A stretch of DNA of 6,724 nucleotides from DAOTXK01 sp034430555 (GCA_034430555.1 DAOUEM010000354.1:1-6724), one strand, 5' to 3'. Shown: positions 1 to 6,019, counted from the first letter of the stretch. Notes: generated from the sequence alone by a model not told the origin. Numbers and translations are program-made.

Positions 1-180
1 GGCATTGTGGCGCTGTGGCTCTGGTACCGCTGGGGCCTGTACCTGTTCATCGGCGGCTATGCGCTGGGCGTGATCCTTATCTTGTTGCAGGGTCTGTCAT
101 TGGGATGGTCGCTGGTCGGCCTGGTCGGCGTGGGCGTCCTCTATGCCCTGGTCGATTCGCGCCGCGATCAATTCAGGTGA
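1..180 (+). CDS. C-terminal end of a small integral membrane protein (5' truncated)
   Basis: Frame 1 is open from the first base to the TGA at 178-180 and gives 59 residues; the start lies outside the window. The fragment is very hydrophobic, with two likely membrane helices at about residues 12-32 and 34-54, and a short polar, basic tail ending DSRRDQFR. The stretch starts with a Trp-rich segment (LWLWYRWG) before the first helix. That pattern is common in small uncharacterised bacterial four-helix membrane proteins, but the fragment is too short to name a family. The tail would follow the positive-inside rule if it faced the cytoplasm. A 130-bp gap with its own promoter separates it from the next gene, so the two are probably separate transcription units. 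I am confident that this is coding and membrane-bound; the function is unknown. Confidence 0.7.
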   Translation, partial: GIVALWLWYRWGLYLFIGGYALGVILILLQGLSLGWSLVGLVGVGVLYALVDSRRDQFR

Positions 181-233
181 ACCAGGCTTCCAGGCGGTGA
201 TAAACGCCCACAATTGCATATACGTTTGAGTGG

Positions 234-262
234 ATGACACGCCCCGCGATCCGTGCTATAAA
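234..262 (+). promoter_or_regulatory. Sigma70-type promoter with extended -10, for the PH/SHOCT gene
   Basis: ATGACA at 234-239 matches the -35 consensus TTGACA at 5 of 6 positions. After exactly 17 bp, TATAAA at 257-262 matches TATAAT at 5 of 6. The bases TGC at 254-256 add an extended -10 (TGn). Transcription would start near 269, giving a leader of about 40 nt before the ATG at 311. This placement argues against the upstream in-frame GTG at 230, which would lie outside the transcript. Called by motif only. Confidence 0.7.
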
Positions 263-310
263 CGACCCACTCGCCAGCACCCGCAGCCCGGTTCCCCTCG
301 GAAGGCCCCT

Positions 311-928
311 ATGATCGATACTGCCGTCCCATCCCCCTTTTCCCTGGATAGTGTTTATGCCGATCCGGCGGCGGCGCGCGCCCTGGAAAACCGTGAAAAG
401 CAGCATCGCGCCCTGGTGGAGGGGGCGCTCCAACCGGGCGAGCCGGTTTACGCCTGCTGGTGGGATACCGACTTCAGCGGCCTGATCCTGGCCACCGATC
501 GGCGCATCTTGCAGTTCCCCAAAATCAAGTCGCGCCGGGCGATGTTCCTGACCGACCTCAGCTTTGATGTGTGGCAGTATGGCTACGATACCCTCGACCA
601 GCTGACCATCACCCCCGGCAGCTTCTTCGAGTACACGCGCATCGTGCTGCACCGGCCCAAGACGGAAGACGCCCTGATCGTGATCACGCGCAGCCGCCTG
701 CCCGCCGCCGTGCGCGACCGGTTGGAGACTTTTACCGCCACCATCGAACGGCTGGCCGCGCGCTGGAACGCCGATCCCGCCCTGCGCGAAGCCGCCCTGG
801 AAGCCGCCGCTGCCGTGCCTTCGAGCAGCCTGGCCGTCCAACTGCGCGAGTTGCACGATCTGTTCAAGGATGGGGCGCTGACCGAAGAAGAGTTTGACCG
901 GGCCAAGCAGCAGTTGTTAACCGGCTGA
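311..928 (+). CDS. PH-like domain protein with C-terminal SHOCT motif
   Basis: A 205-aa soluble protein with no signal peptide or membrane segment. Residues about 35-148 look like a bacterial PH-like (YokE/bPH type) domain: a GEPVYACWW strand, then GLILATDRRILQFPK, which fits the typical 'thT..Rlhhh' hairpin, later strands around LDQLTITPG and TRIVLHR, and a closing helix at about 133-150. A linker rich in Ala and Glu follows. Residues about 175-203 match the SHOCT pattern (LRELHDLFKDGALTEEEFDRAKQQLL), a short helical motif found at the C-terminus of many bacterial proteins and thought to mediate oligomerisation or ligand binding. The start at ATG 311 is chosen because GGAAGG sits 5 nt upstream and the promoter at 234-262 lies downstream of the alternative GTG at 230. 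The biological role is unknown; membrane-lipid or protein binding is only inferred from the PH fold. The domain calls come from pattern recognition. Confidence 0.8.
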   Translation: MIDTAVPSPFSLDSVYADPAAARALENREKQHRALVEGALQPGEPVYACWWDTDFSGLILATDRRILQFPKIKSRRAMFLTDLSFDVWQYGYDTLDQLTITPGSFFEYTRIVLHRPKTEDALIVITRSRLPAAVRDRLETFTATIERLAARWNADPALREAALEAAAAVPSSSLAVQLRELHDLFKDGALTEEEFDRAKQQLLTG

Positions 929-943
929 AGATAGCCGATTTTT
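922..943 (+). terminator. Probable short rho-independent terminator overlapping the stop codon
   Basis: CGGCT (922-926) pairs perfectly with AGCCG (933-937) around a 6-nt loop GAAGAT, followed by ATTTTT (938-943). The stop codon TGA (926-928) falls at the top of the stem. The stem is only 5 bp, although 4 of the pairs are GC, so efficiency may be modest. Its position at the end of the PH/SHOCT gene and before a new promoter-like element supports the call. Confidence 0.5.
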
Positions 944-954
944 CGCGTTATACT
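925..954 (+). promoter_or_regulatory. Possible promoter for the dehydrogenase gene
   Basis: TATACT at 949-954 matches the -10 consensus at 5 of 6 positions. The -35 region is poor: CTGAAG at 925-930 with 18-bp spacing matches 3 of 6, and it overlaps the terminator stem. Transcription would begin near 961, leaving a leader of about 45 nt that contains the CGTATAC repeat. A weak -35 with a nearby repeat could mean activator or repressor control, but this is inference. Confidence 0.35.
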
Positions 955-959
955 GGGAC

Positions 960-978
960 CGTATCGTATACCGTATAC
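960..978 (+). repeat. Tandem CGTATAC heptamer repeat in the leader of the dehydrogenase gene
   Basis: A partial unit CGTAT (960-964) is followed by two exact copies of CGTATAC (965-971 and 972-978). Each copy contains the palindrome GTATAC (966-971 and 973-978), giving two identical dyads 7 bp apart. It lies just after the candidate start of transcription and 27 bp before the GTG start. It could be an operator or simply a short tandem duplication. Confidence 0.5.
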
Positions 979-1005
979 CGGCTCGAAACCAACCAGGAAA
1001 AAGAT

Positions 1006-2082
1006 GTGAGCGAACGAACGATTGTTGTGCTGCAAGGCGACCAGACCGGCCAGGAACTGCTGGACGAGGCCCTGCGCGTATTGGCCCCTAGCATTACGCG
1101 CTGCCAACTGGCTTTTGAAACTTTCGACCTCTCCCTGGAAACCCGCCGCCGGACCGATAACCAGATCGTGCACGACGCTGCCGCGCGCGTCAGGCAGACC
1201 GGGTTGGGCATCAAGGCGGCCACCATCACCCCCGGCGATCCCGACGACGTGGGCAGCCCCAACGCCCTGCTGCGCGACGCGGTCGGGGCGCAGGTCATCC
1301 TGCGGACGGGACGGCGCATCCCGGCGGTGCGGCCGCTGGCCGGCGTGCATTCGCCGATCGCCGTGGTCCGTATGGCGGTGGAAGGCGCCTACAACGCCAA
1401 AGAATGGCGCGAAGGTGAAGGGCTGGATGAAAAAGCCTACAGCACCCGGTATATCTCGCGGCGGGTGTGCCGCGCCGTGGCCGAGTTCACTTTCCGTTAT
1501 GCCCGGCGCACCAGGTCGATTGTATTCGGCGGGCCGAAGTACACCGTCAGCCCGGTCTATGAGGGCATGTTCAAGGAAGAGCTGGACGCAGCCGCCGGGC
1601 GCTTCCCGGATGTGCGCTACAACCCGCAGCTCATCGACGCCACCTATGCCCTGCTGCTGGAAACGACCGGCGAGGCGCTGGTCATCCCCGCCCTGAACCG
1701 CGACGGCGACACGCTCAGCGACCTGGTGCTCAAGATGTTTGGCACCATCGCCGGGGCGGAGTCGGTGATCTTCAGCCTGGACGACAACTTCGACGTGCAG
1801 GTGGCGCTCACCGAGGCGCCGCACGGCACCGCGCCCAGCCTCGAGGGCAAAAACATCGCCAACCCGATGGCCATGATCCTGGCCGGGGCGGCCCTGCTGC
1901 GTTACGTGGGGGCCGACGCCGCCGCTACCGCCAGCCGCGCCATCTACGAATCCACGCTGGAGACGGTCTACGACGGCATCCGCACACCGGACCTGGGCGG
2001 CCAGGCCAGCACCACCGAATTCACCGACGAGGTGATCCGGCGGGTGGGGGCCAAGCTGGAAGTGTGGGACGCCCTGGGTTAG
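1006..2082 (+). CDS. Isocitrate/isopropylmalate dehydrogenase-family beta-decarboxylating dehydrogenase, divergent
   Basis: A 358-aa cytoplasmic enzyme of the NAD(P)- and metal-dependent family that oxidises and decarboxylates 2-hydroxy acids such as isocitrate or 3-isopropylmalate. The length fits a single-domain IDH/IMDH. Visible family features are an N-terminal LQGDQTGQELLDEAL (usual GDGIGPE region), substrate-loop SPNALLRD (84-91), Arg100 and Arg122, EGAYNAKEW (126-134), which aligns with the E. coli IDH 'EDIYAGIEW' Tyr region, Lys178 in the position of the catalytic Lys, Asp211, Asp235 and Asp239 as the metal ligands (GDTLSD), and EAPHGTAPSLEGKNIANP (270-287) as the cofactor loop. The end GGQASTTEFTDEVI is typical. 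Departures are VRMAVEG for the usual VREN(T/S)E, and GGPKYT in place of VHKxN. The residues that separate NADP from NAD use (Lys-Tyr versus Asp-Ile after HGTAP) are Ser-Leu, so cofactor and substrate stay open. The GTG start has AGGA 7 nt upstream; the overlapping ATG at 1004 hits TGA at once. No other TCA-cycle or leucine genes are adjacent. Confidence 0.85.
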   Translation: MSERTIVVLQGDQTGQELLDEALRVLAPSITRCQLAFETFDLSLETRRRTDNQIVHDAAARVRQTGLGIKAATITPGDPDDVGSPNALLRDAVGAQVILRTGRRIPAVRPLAGVHSPIAVVRMAVEGAYNAKEWREGEGLDEKAYSTRYISRRVCRAVAEFTFRYARRTRSIVFGGPKYTVSPVYEGMFKEELDAAAGRFPDVRYNPQLIDATYALLLETTGEALVIPALNRDGDTLSDLVLKMFGTIAGAESVIFSLDDNFDVQVALTEAPHGTAPSLEGKNIANPMAMILAGAALLRYVGADAAATASRAIYESTLETVYDGIRTPDLGGQASTTEFTDEVIRRVGAKLEVWDALG

Positions 2083-2108
2083 TCATTAGTTGTCAGTGAA
2101 CAGTTTAC
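2081..2108 (+). repeat. Degenerate heptamer repeat, AGTnnnn x4
   Basis: Four consecutive 7-bp units each begin with AGT: AGTCATT, AGTTGTC, AGTGAAC and AGTTTAC. The first unit begins inside the stop codon (TAG at 2080-2082) of the dehydrogenase gene. Such degenerate heptamer clusters resemble the short tandemly repeated repetitive sequences known between genes of cyanobacteria and seen in other environmental bacteria. Function is unknown. Confidence 0.6.
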
Positions 2109-2119
2109 GGGGCGTGATC

Positions 2120-2148
2120 CTGACGTGCCTGGGATGTTGGTCTATATG
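2120..2148 (+). promoter_or_regulatory. Possible promoter for the Rieske gene
   Basis: CTGACG at 2120-2125 (4 of 6 to TTGACA) is followed after 17 bp by TATATG at 2143-2148 (4 of 6 to TATAAT). Transcription would start near 2155 and give a leader of about 90 nt carrying the second heptamer cluster and the palindrome. This is the best match I found in the gap, but it is not strong. Confidence 0.3.
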
Positions 2149-2193
2149 ACGAGTTACCCATCTGCCCGTTTTGTTGCCGACCCATGACCTGAA

Positions 2194-2228
2194 GCTGATT
2201 GCTGAGGGCTGATCGCTAAAAGCTTTTA
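2194..2228 (+). repeat. Degenerate heptamer repeat, GCTnnnn x4 to x5
   Basis: Units GCTGATT (2194-2200), GCTGAGG (2201-2207), GCTGATC (2208-2214) and GCTAAAA (2215-2221) follow one another in strict 7-bp register, with a weaker fifth unit GCTTTTA (2222-2228). It has the same period as the AGT cluster about 85 bp upstream, so both probably arose by the same process. It lies in the presumed leader of the Rieske gene. Confidence 0.6.
2217..2228. promoter_or_regulatory. 12-bp perfect palindrome upstream of the Rieske gene
   Basis: TAAAAGCTTTTA is a perfect 12-bp palindrome with no spacer, ending 5 bp before the ribosome binding site AGGAG (2234-2238). Its AT-richness stands out in a GC-rich region. 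A dimeric regulator could bind here, but the palindrome is also formed by the last two units of the heptamer cluster, so chance is a real alternative. Confidence 0.3.
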
Positions 2229-2233
2229 TTGTG

Positions 2234-2238
2234 AGGAG
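2234..2238 (+). promoter_or_regulatory. Ribosome binding site that decides the Rieske gene start
   Basis: AGGAG lies 7 nt before ATG 2246. The in-frame GTG at 2231 overlaps this site and has no good ribosome binding site of its own, so the ATG is preferred. Confidence 0.75.
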
Positions 2239-2245
2239 AACCACC

Positions 2246-4021
2246 ATGGCAGACACCACCGACAACTACGTTTTTGCTGCCCGGCGCGCCGATTTCCCCG
2301 ACGGCGGCTGCCTGGCCGTGCAGGTCGGGGGGCACACCCTGGCCCTGTTCGCGGTTGGCGAGCAGGTTTACGCCCTCGACAACCGCTGCCCGCACATGGG
2401 CTTCCCGCTGGAGCGGGGCACGGTGCGCGACGGCATCCTGACCTGCCACTGGCACCACGCCCGCTTCGACCTGGCCAGCGGCGGCACCTTCGACCTGTGG
2501 GCGGACGACGTGCGCGCCTTCCCGGTAGAAATTCGCGACGATGAAATCTGGGTGGACGTCACACCGCTGGCCGATCGCGTCGCCCACCACAAGCGGCGTC
2601 TGGGCGAGGGATTGGCCCACAACCTGCCGCTGGTGATCGCCAAGGCCGTGATCGCGCTGTTGGAAGACGGCGACGACGGCGCGGCGGAAGCCTTCCGCGC
2701 GGGCCTGGATTTCGGGGCGCTGTACCGGCAGCCGGGTTGGGGCCAGGGTCTGACCATCCTGACCTGCCTGATGAACCTGCTGCCCCACCTCGACGCGGCG
2801 GACCACGCCCACGCCCTCTATCACGGGCTGTCGGCGGTGGCCGCGGATACGGCCGGCTGGGCGCCGCGCTTCCCCACCGGGCCGCTGCCGGGCCTGGCAG
2901 GCGCCGACCTGTCCACGCTCAAACGCTGGTTCCGCCAGTTCGTGGAGGTCCGGGACGCCCAGGGCGCGGAGCGCTGTCTCGTGTCGGCGGTGCGGGCCGG
3001 GGCCGATTCTTGCCAGATGGCCGACATGCTGGGCGCGGCGGCGACCGATCACCGCTACCTCAGCACCGGCCACCCACTGGATTTCACCAACAAAGCCCTG
3101 GAAGCGCTGGATATCGCCGGTTGGGACCAGGCCGAGCACGTCCTGGGCAGCCTAGCCGCCGGTTATGCGGCTGCCGAGCGCATGGAAGAAGCCAACGCCT
3201 GGCGTTACCCGGTGGACCTGGTGGCCATCCTCGACGATGCTTTCGAGCGCCTGCCTTCCGCCATCAAGAGCGGGCACGGGCGGCGCGGTTTGTGGACCGA
3301 CGAAGCGGCGTTGGTCGAGGTGCTGATGGGCGACGACCCGGAAGCAATCGCGCGAGGCCTGCTGGAAGCGCTGCGGGAGGGCTGTCAGGAGGCACGCCTG
3401 GCCCGTCTCGTGTCTTACGCGGCGGCGTTACGTATCGCGCGCTTCCATACCAGCAACGAATTCGGCGACTGGGACACGGCGCTGCATACCTTCACCTTCG
3501 CCAGTGCCGTGCACCAGAGCCTGCGCCGCATCCGGGAGCCGCTGCGCGGGGACGCCTACATCCCGCTGCTGCGCGGCGTATTTGACGCGGCGATGAGCGT
3601 TTACCTGGACCGCTTCCTCAACGTGCCGGCGGCCCGTTTGCCGGAACCGGACGGCACGGTCGCCTGGGACCCGGACGTGCTGCTGATGGAACTGCCCACA
3701 CTGCTGGACCGGCAGCAGCAGGTGGCGGAAGCGGGTGCGCTGGTGGCCAGCCACCTCTACGTGGGTGGCGCGGAGGATCGTCTGCTGGCGGCGCTGGGTA
3801 AGGCCCTGCTGCGCGAAGACCGCGACTTCCACACCATTCAAACGGTGGAGGCGGCCTTCCGGTTGTACACGCTGCTGCAAGACCAGCCGGAAGCGCCGCA
3901 CGTGCTGGTGGCGGCGGCGCGCTATTTAGCCGCCCATGCGCCGACCATGCGTGCCCAGGGCCAGACGTTCCACATCGCGGCCCGTTTGTCACGCGGCGAC
4001 CGGTTGTTTGAGGAGGGCTGA
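2246..4021 (+). CDS. Rieske [2Fe-2S] protein with a long C-terminal helical region of unknown function
   Basis: A 591-aa protein, predicted soluble, with no signal peptide. Residues about 8-106 form a Rieske domain: CPHMGFPLERG supplies Cys48 and His50, and CHWHHARFDLASG supplies Cys67 and His70, the four ligands of a [2Fe-2S] cluster. The pattern is that of Rieske ferredoxins and of oxygenase N-terminal domains. The remaining ~480 residues are almost wholly helical. They lack the 2-His-1-carboxylate START-type catalytic domain of ring-hydroxylating oxygenases that I would recognise. They hold histidine clusters: His181, His187, His189 and His193 in one helix region; then His401, His414 and His423 in a segment with FHTSNEFGDWD and HTFTFASAVHQ; and a motif YLDRFLNVPAARLP (453-466). 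The Rieske domain implies electron transfer, perhaps to a cofactor or metal held by the C-terminal part. That is inference, and a distant tie to helical oxidase families (for example questin-oxidase-like) is only a guess. It is flanked by gaps of about 150 bp, so it is probably transcribed alone. Confidence 0.85.
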   Translation: MADTTDNYVFAARRADFPDGGCLAVQVGGHTLALFAVGEQVYALDNRCPHMGFPLERGTVRDGILTCHWHHARFDLASGGTFDLWADDVRAFPVEIRDDEIWVDVTPLADRVAHHKRRLGEGLAHNLPLVIAKAVIALLEDGDDGAAEAFRAGLDFGALYRQPGWGQGLTILTCLMNLLPHLDAADHAHALYHGLSAVAADTAGWAPRFPTGPLPGLAGADLSTLKRWFRQFVEVRDAQGAERCLVSAVRAGADSCQMADMLGAAATDHRYLSTGHPLDFTNKALEALDIAGWDQAEHVLGSLAAGYAAAERMEEANAWRYPVDLVAILDDAFERLPSAIKSGHGRRGLWTDEAALVEVLMGDDPEAIARGLLEALREGCQEARLARLVSYAAALRIARFHTSNEFGDWDTALHTFTFASAVHQSLRRIREPLRGDAYIPLLRGVFDAAMSVYLDRFLNVPAARLPEPDGTVAWDPDVLLMELPTLLDRQQQVAEAGALVASHLYVGGAEDRLLAALGKALLREDRDFHTIQTVEAAFRLYTLLQDQPEAPHVLVAAARYLAAHAPTMRAQGQTFHIAARLSRGDRLFEEG

Positions 4022-4171
4022 GGCCGCCGCTAAGGTTGAATGGCGAGCGGGCCCTGGTGGAGGGGCTGTGTGGCGGCGAGAAATCGGCTAGAATTACCCG
4101 TACAGGCACCGCTATCCTCAATACTGCCCATGGCTAACCGTCTACTGAATGGCAAGGACTGAACGCTGGCG

Positions 4172-4846
4172 ATGACGACCAAAGTCAAAATCTGCGGGAT
4201 CACCACGCTGGAGGATGGGCTGGTTGCAGCCGAAGCCGGGGCGGATATGCTCGGCTTAAACTTCTACCGCCAGAGTCCGCGCTACCTGGAACTGCGCCAG
4301 GCCCGCGCCATCCGCGACGGCTTGAGAGCGGAATTGGGCGACCGCTGCCCGGTCCTGGTGGGGGTGTTTGTCAACGAATCGGCGGACCGCACCGACGACA
4401 TCCTGCGGCGGGCCGGCCTGGACTTCGCCCAGCTCAGCGGCGATGAGTCGGCAGCGGTGCTGGCCGCGCTGGGCGGCCGCGGCTTTAAGGCCATCCGCGC
4501 CTACGACGTCGAGCAGGCGGTGGGCGATTCCATGTATTACCTGCCCTCCGCCCCCAGGGACGAGCGCTGCCCTTCCTTGCTGGTGGACGCCTATCACAAG
4601 GACCTGTACGGCGGCACCGGGGAAAAGGTCAATGTGGAAGTCGCCAATGCCATCCAGGAGCGCGCCCCGCGCCTGATGCTGGCCGGCGGCCTGAACCCGG
4701 AGAACGTCGGCGGGCGCATCCGGGCGGTGTGGCCCTGGGGCGTCGACGTGGCCAGCGGCGTCGAGGGTGATACGCCCGGTCGTAAGGACCCCACCCGCGT
4801 GAAAGCCTTCCTCAAGGCGGTTCGCATAGCCGATATGCAGGGCTAG
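4172..4846 (+). CDS. trpF: Phosphoribosylanthranilate isomerase
   Basis: A 224-aa (beta/alpha)8-barrel enzyme of tryptophan synthesis that converts N-(5-phosphoribosyl)anthranilate to the enol-deoxyribulose form (CdRP) by an Amadori rearrangement in the cytoplasm. KICGIT gives the catalytic base Cys8, LLVDAY gives the general acid Asp139, GGTG (147-150) follows, and AGGLNPENV (171-179) and VDVASGVE (191-198) form the phosphate-binding end. The length is normal for a monofunctional TrpF. Two positions are unusual: QLSGDE (87-92) replaces the common QLHGDE, and the residues after GGTG lack the usual F-D-W. The ATG at 4172 is the first in-frame start after an in-frame TGA at 4160. AAGGA lies 13 nt upstream, which is longer than ideal, so initiation may be weak or coupled to the short ATG 4149 reading frame that overlaps it. 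TAGAAT at 4089-4094 is a possible -10 without a good -35. No other trp gene is in the window. The gene probably leads a three-gene operon. Confidence 0.95.
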   Translation: MTTKVKICGITTLEDGLVAAEAGADMLGLNFYRQSPRYLELRQARAIRDGLRAELGDRCPVLVGVFVNESADRTDDILRRAGLDFAQLSGDESAAVLAALGGRGFKAIRAYDVEQAVGDSMYYLPSAPRDERCPSLLVDAYHKDLYGGTGEKVNVEVANAIQERAPRLMLAGGLNPENVGGRIRAVWPWGVDVASGVEGDTPGRKDPTRVKAFLKAVRIADMQG

Positions 4847-4852
4847 CGCGCC

Positions 4853-6019
4853 TTGGACGACCTCCAGGCGCGATGGGCCGCCGCCTTCCAGCAATATGAG
4901 ACCTTAAAAGCCGCTGCCGAGGGCGCCGTCGTGCGCTGGGAATGGACCAGCGGCGAGCGTTACAGTTTGCAGCCGCTCTTCTTCCGGCGCTACCCGGGCC
5001 GGGGGCGCGTGCTGGAAGGTCCTGGGGAAAACGGCGGCTTTCGTTACGGCTTCGACGCCGGCGACCGTGTGCGGGTCTTCCAGATGCACAATTACGCGGC
5101 TGAGGTCAGCGAGGAGTTTTATACCTACGCCGACGACCACGTCGTGAGCGTGCGTTACACCACCTTCCTGCCCAGGCTGCCCTGGCAGGTGGCCTATTAC
5201 ACCCTGGAAGACGAGCGCGTCACTCGATACCGGCTGTTCAATACCAACTTCGGCCCGGCGATCCGGGTGGCCACGCCGGATGCCATCCTCGCCCTGGCGG
5301 AACGCACCCGCATGATCACGCGCAGCACGGAATTGTATAGGTACCAGGGCGAGCGGCTGGTCCGCATCCAGCACGAGGTGGAGACGGCCGGGCCGCCGCC
5401 GCGCACTTTCGAGGAACACCTGACCTACGACGAGGTTGGCCGCTTGCAGCGCGTCGAGCGGGTGCAGCCCACCGGCGAAACGTATACGTCTTATCGCCGC
5501 CCGCAAAAAGGTCAAACTCTCTCCGCGCTGGCCGACGAGGTCAAGCAGCGGCTCGTCCAGGCCATCCCGGCCCGGCTGCAGCAGGCGCAAATTGCCGATC
5601 CGGTGTACTGCCTGGTATTGTGGTTCCGCGAAGCCGATTTTTACGTGCCGCCCCTCCCCACGCCGGGTTTGGAGGCCGATCGTCAGTCCGCCCTGGCCGC
5701 TTATGGCGCTGAGGCACGCTATCGCCTGTGGATGCCCGCCGGGCCGGACCTGATCCACCTCGAAGACCCGGCGACGGTCGAGGTGTGCGATCTGTTCAAC
5801 CAGCAGGTCATCGCGACAGAGCAGTGGGACCTGGGCCTGACGGTGGTGCAGGAGGTGGCCGCGGCCCTCACGCACGTCGACTGGACGGGAATCCTCGACG
5901 TGACCGATGATTTTGTCATTTACGGAATGGACTACGAAATGCACGACTTGGAAGAAGCGATGGCGGCCAGCGTGCCCGCCGGGCGGATCGACGATTTACG
6001 ACGGCGGGGGCTGCTCTGA
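4853..6019 (+). CDS. Uncharacterised 388-aa protein with two modules
   Basis: I do not recognise this gene. The TTG start is 6 bp after the trpF stop, with AGGG 10 nt upstream; no in-frame ATG exists near the front, and the next candidate, GTG at 4930, would remove 26 residues. It has no signal peptide or membrane helix. After a short helix (1-24), residues about 25-215 look like a strand-rich region with many Tyr, Arg and Glu alternations, including TYDEVGRLQRVERV (191-204), which resembles an RHS/YD repeat strand pair. Residues about 223-388 look alpha/beta: a helix, then DPVYCLVLWFREADFYVPPLP, then a helix, a strand TDDFVIYGMDYEMHDLEEAM and a final basic helix. This second module reminds me of SUKH/DUF4303-type proteins, a group that includes contact-toxin immunity proteins, but that is unverified. 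Its stop overlaps the next start, so it is probably cotranscribed with trpF and the transporter. Confidence 0.8.
   Translation: MDDLQARWAAAFQQYETLKAAAEGAVVRWEWTSGERYSLQPLFFRRYPGRGRVLEGPGENGGFRYGFDAGDRVRVFQMHNYAAEVSEEFYTYADDHVVSVRYTTFLPRLPWQVAYYTLEDERVTRYRLFNTNFGPAIRVATPDAILALAERTRMITRSTELYRYQGERLVRIQHEVETAGPPPRTFEEHLTYDEVGRLQRVERVQPTGETYTSYRRPQKGQTLSALADEVKQRLVQAIPARLQQAQIADPVYCLVLWFREADFYVPPLPTPGLEADRQSALAAYGAEARYRLWMPAGPDLIHLEDPATVEVCDLFNQQVIATEQWDLGLTVVQEVAAALTHVDWTGILDVTDDFVIYGMDYEMHDLEEAMAASVPAGRIDDLRRRGLL

Noticed and set aside
193..208. Possible hairpin GGCG/CGCC after the first gene as a terminator
   Set aside because: Only 4 bp of stem with an 8-nt loop and no T run.
230..310. GTG at 230 as start of the PH/SHOCT protein
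   Set aside because: The promoter at 234-262 would begin transcription downstream of it, the extra 27 residues look non-coding, and ATG 311 has GGAAGG at good spacing.
583..1824. 413-codon open frame on the minus strand across the PH/SHOCT and dehydrogenase genes
   Set aside because: It is antisense to two well-supported genes with recognisable motifs. Its product is low-complexity, rich in Gly, Arg, Gln and His, as expected from reading GC-rich codons backwards.
2216..3139. 307-codon open frame on the minus strand opposite the Rieske gene
   Set aside because: Antisense shadow of the Rieske domain and following helices; no ribosome binding site or family motif.
4023..4077. Inverted repeat GCCGCC/GGCGGC after the Rieske gene
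   Set aside because: Arms of 6 bp separated by over 40 bases with no T run; expected by chance in GC-rich DNA.
4066..4094. TAGAAT as -10 of a trpF promoter
   Set aside because: The -10 is acceptable but the -35 position (CTGTGT) is poor, so it is noted in the trpF entry and not listed as a feature.
4904..5944. 346-codon open frame on the minus strand opposite the 388-aa protein
   Set aside because: The plus-strand frame has operon spacing on both sides (6 bp from trpF, TGATG to the transporter); the minus frame has a shadow-like composition.
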